This document shows positions 63,325-64,000 of a DNA stretch of 64,000 nucleotides, piece by piece. Source of the stretch: CAWJPY01 sp963844865 (lineage in GTDB: Bacteria > Acidobacteriota > Thermoanaerobaculia > Thermoanaerobaculales > Sulfomarinibacteraceae); the NCBI GenBank assembly GCA_963844865.1, contig CAWJPY010000001.1:186001-250000 (forward strand), given 5' to 3'. The position numbers and the translations under genes were made by a program. How positions within the stretch are numbered: the first letter of the stretch is position 1; each line of letters begins with the position of its first letter. The notes below the pieces were generated by a model. It was not told the DNA's origin. It was given only the letters and a program-made list of their open reading frames with translations, and made no database searches.

Positions 63325-63624
63325 TCAGTTGGCGCCATTCCCGGCCTGCGGACCACCGCCCGGCGGCTCCGGGATGGCCCCGAAGGTCTTCTCGTACATG
63401 GCCAGGTTGTGGTTGAGGGCGCGCAGGAGCTGCTTGGCCTGGAACGGGTTCATCATGATCCGCGCCACCACCGGGATGTCGCCGCGCCCCGGCAGGGTGC
63501 GGCCGAAGTCCAGCAGCACCTCGGAGTAGTTGTGCGCGATGCTCACCACGTTGGCATACTGGCCGAGCGCCACGTCCGCGCCGATCGTGAACTGCGGCCC
63601 CTTGGCCTTGGCGTCGTCACTCAT
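63325..63624 (-). CDS. DUF3467 protein, first gene of the tgt-yajC-secDF transcript
   Basis: This 99-residue protein resembles DUF3467 (ALGQYANVVSIAHNYSEVLL, DFGRTLPG, VVARIMMNPFQAKQLLRALN). Function unknown. CGGAGGGCCAG precedes the ATG. Promoter-like TAGTAT lies about 20 bases upstream, and the 13-base tandem repeat begins just beyond that. The C-terminus is Gly/Pro rich. Confidence 0.85.
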   Translation of the reverse strand: MSDDAKAKGPQFTIGADVALGQYANVVSIAHNYSEVLLDFGRTLPGRGDIPVVARIMMNPFQAKQLLRALNHNLAMYEKTFGAIPEPPGGGPQAGNGAN

Positions 63625-63643
63625 CTGGCCCTCCGCGCACAGG

Positions 63644-63649
63644 ATACTA
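63644..63649 (-). promoter_or_regulatory. -10 element TAGTAT of the DUF3467-tgt-yajC-secD-secF unit
   Basis: On the minus strand TAGTAT lies 19 bases before the ATG, with a GGAGGG ribosome site between. The 13-base tandem array begins 15 bases further upstream. Confidence 0.5.
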
Positions 63650-63663
63650 CCGCAGATCCGGAG

Positions 63664-63819
63664 CGATCGGCGGCTGCGATCGGCGGCTGCGATCGGCGGC
63701 TGCGATCGGCGGCTGCGATCGGCGGCTGCGATCGGCGGCTGCGATCGGCGGCTGCGATCGGCGAGCTGCGATCGGCGGCTGCGATCGGCGGCTGCGATCG
63801 GCGGCTGCGATCGGCGGCA
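63664..63819. repeat. 13-base tandem repeat, about 12 copies, upstream of the DUF3467 promoter
   Basis: The unit GATCGGCGGCTGC is repeated almost perfectly; one copy has an extra base (GATCGGCGAGCTGC). It lies between the promoter of the DUF3467 gene and the end of the window and overlaps no likely gene. Frames through it code only for a periodic Arg/Ser/Ala peptide. Confidence 0.95.
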
Positions 63820-63857
63820 TGGTAACTCCGGGTCGTTCGTCCGAGAACGTAGCCGGT

Positions 63858-63925
63858 GGCCGGCCCATGTCAAGGGCAAGCCGGGCTCGGAGCCCGGTGC
63901 TTCGCACCCTTGACCTGGGCCGGCC
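63858..63925. repeat. Long imperfect hairpin with nested stem
   Basis: A 19-base arm, GGCCGGCCCATGTCAAGGG (63858-63876), pairs with 63907-63925 with one mismatch. Inside is a second stem, CCGGGCT (63881-63887) with AGCCCGG (63891-63897). It is just before a possible start codon at 63946. Confidence 0.75.
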
Positions 63926-63945
63926 CCCGGCTTGGAGGAGAGAGC

Positions 63946-64000
63946 ATGAACGACCCGGAGGTGAGAAGCGCAACGCGATCCCCAAGCCCGGTCTGGCTGC
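63946..64000 (+). CDS. Possible 5' end of a gene running out of the window
   Basis: GGAGGAGAGAGC precedes an ATG that opens a frame to the window end (MNDPEVRSATRSPSPVWL). The ribosome site is good, but only 18 codons are visible and no family can be named. Confidence 0.35.
   Translation, partial: MNDPEVRSATRSPSPVWL

Noticed and set aside
63664..63819. Coding repeat protein through the 13-base array
   Set aside because: Frames give only a periodic peptide from the repeat; the real start of the DUF3467 gene is downstream with a good ribosome site.

Overview
The window is a high-GC chromosomal segment of a diderm (Gram-negative type) bacterium. It carries envelope systems (an RND efflux pump, Tol, a type IV pilus secretin complex, SecDF-YajC), a complete rRNA operon and many housekeeping genes. 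The gene mix (GWxTD-domain protein, P-II-like protein behind an RND pump, DUF3467 protein, CdaA-CdaR-GlmM, roadblock/TPR genes beside accBC) and the repeat-rich GC intergenic DNA suggest Acidobacteriota, perhaps a Thermoanaerobaculia-like lineage. That placement is inference; the full 16S gene at about 10.19-11.75 kb would settle it. I see no phage, IS element, CRISPR array or plasmid function.

Layout. 0-4.7 kb (+): RND adaptor (cut by the window edge), RND permease, DUF2892 protein, P-II-like protein and a 29-residue membrane microprotein. 4.8-6.3 kb (-): GWxTD protein. 6.6-12.0 kb (-): rRNA operon 16S-tRNA-Ile-tRNA-Ala-23S-5S with two tandem promoters, RNase III-type processing stems and a terminator. 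12.8-14.0 kb (-): purN and tRNA-Phe. 14.1-17.4 kb (+): tolQ-tolR-tolA/tonB-like-tolB, then a Zn-ribbon gene, an MFS transporter and a Tat-type phosphoesterase. 20.5-23.7 kb (-): tight operon of a Zn-ribbon microprotein, an aminotransferase-fold protein without its PLP lysine, hflX and an FmdB-type Zn-ribbon protein. 23.8-31.5 kb (+): tRNA(CAT)-tilS-hpt-ftsH-folP-cdaA-cdaR-glmM. 31.9-39.4 kb: hydrolase, mrp/apbC, an anchored hypothetical protein, a CorC/HlyC-type protein, a glycosyltransferase and a 2-hydroxyacid dehydrogenase, separated by repeat-filled gaps. 39.8-55.3 kb (-): pilMNOPQ, two lipoproteins, TPR, roadblock, accB, accC, aroK, phosphoesterase and a HEAT/cyclophilin/thioredoxin-like fusion. 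55.6 kb (+): rpmB. 56.4-63.6 kb (-): relA/spoT, secF, secD, yajC, tgt and a DUF3467 gene.

Regulation. Several genes (purN, relA/spoT, the glycosyltransferase, the Zn-ribbon operon, tolQ) have a TAnnnT -10 hexamer only 6-8 bases before the start codon, which suggests leaderless mRNAs. Others have ordinary Shine-Dalgarno sequences, and many neighbours overlap by 1-4 bases.

Sequence quality. ftsH has about ten small indels packed into roughly 650 bases, and corC, secD and the HEAT fusion have one or two single extra bases. The protein homology continues across every break, so these look like sequencing or assembly errors rather than gene decay.

Most interesting points: the PLP-lysine-less aminotransferase-fold protein next to hflX; the Hpt protein whose catalytic PRPP-loop residues are replaced; the tRNA(CAT)-tilS transcription unit; the leaderless promoter pattern; and at least four unrelated repeat families filling the intergenic DNA.
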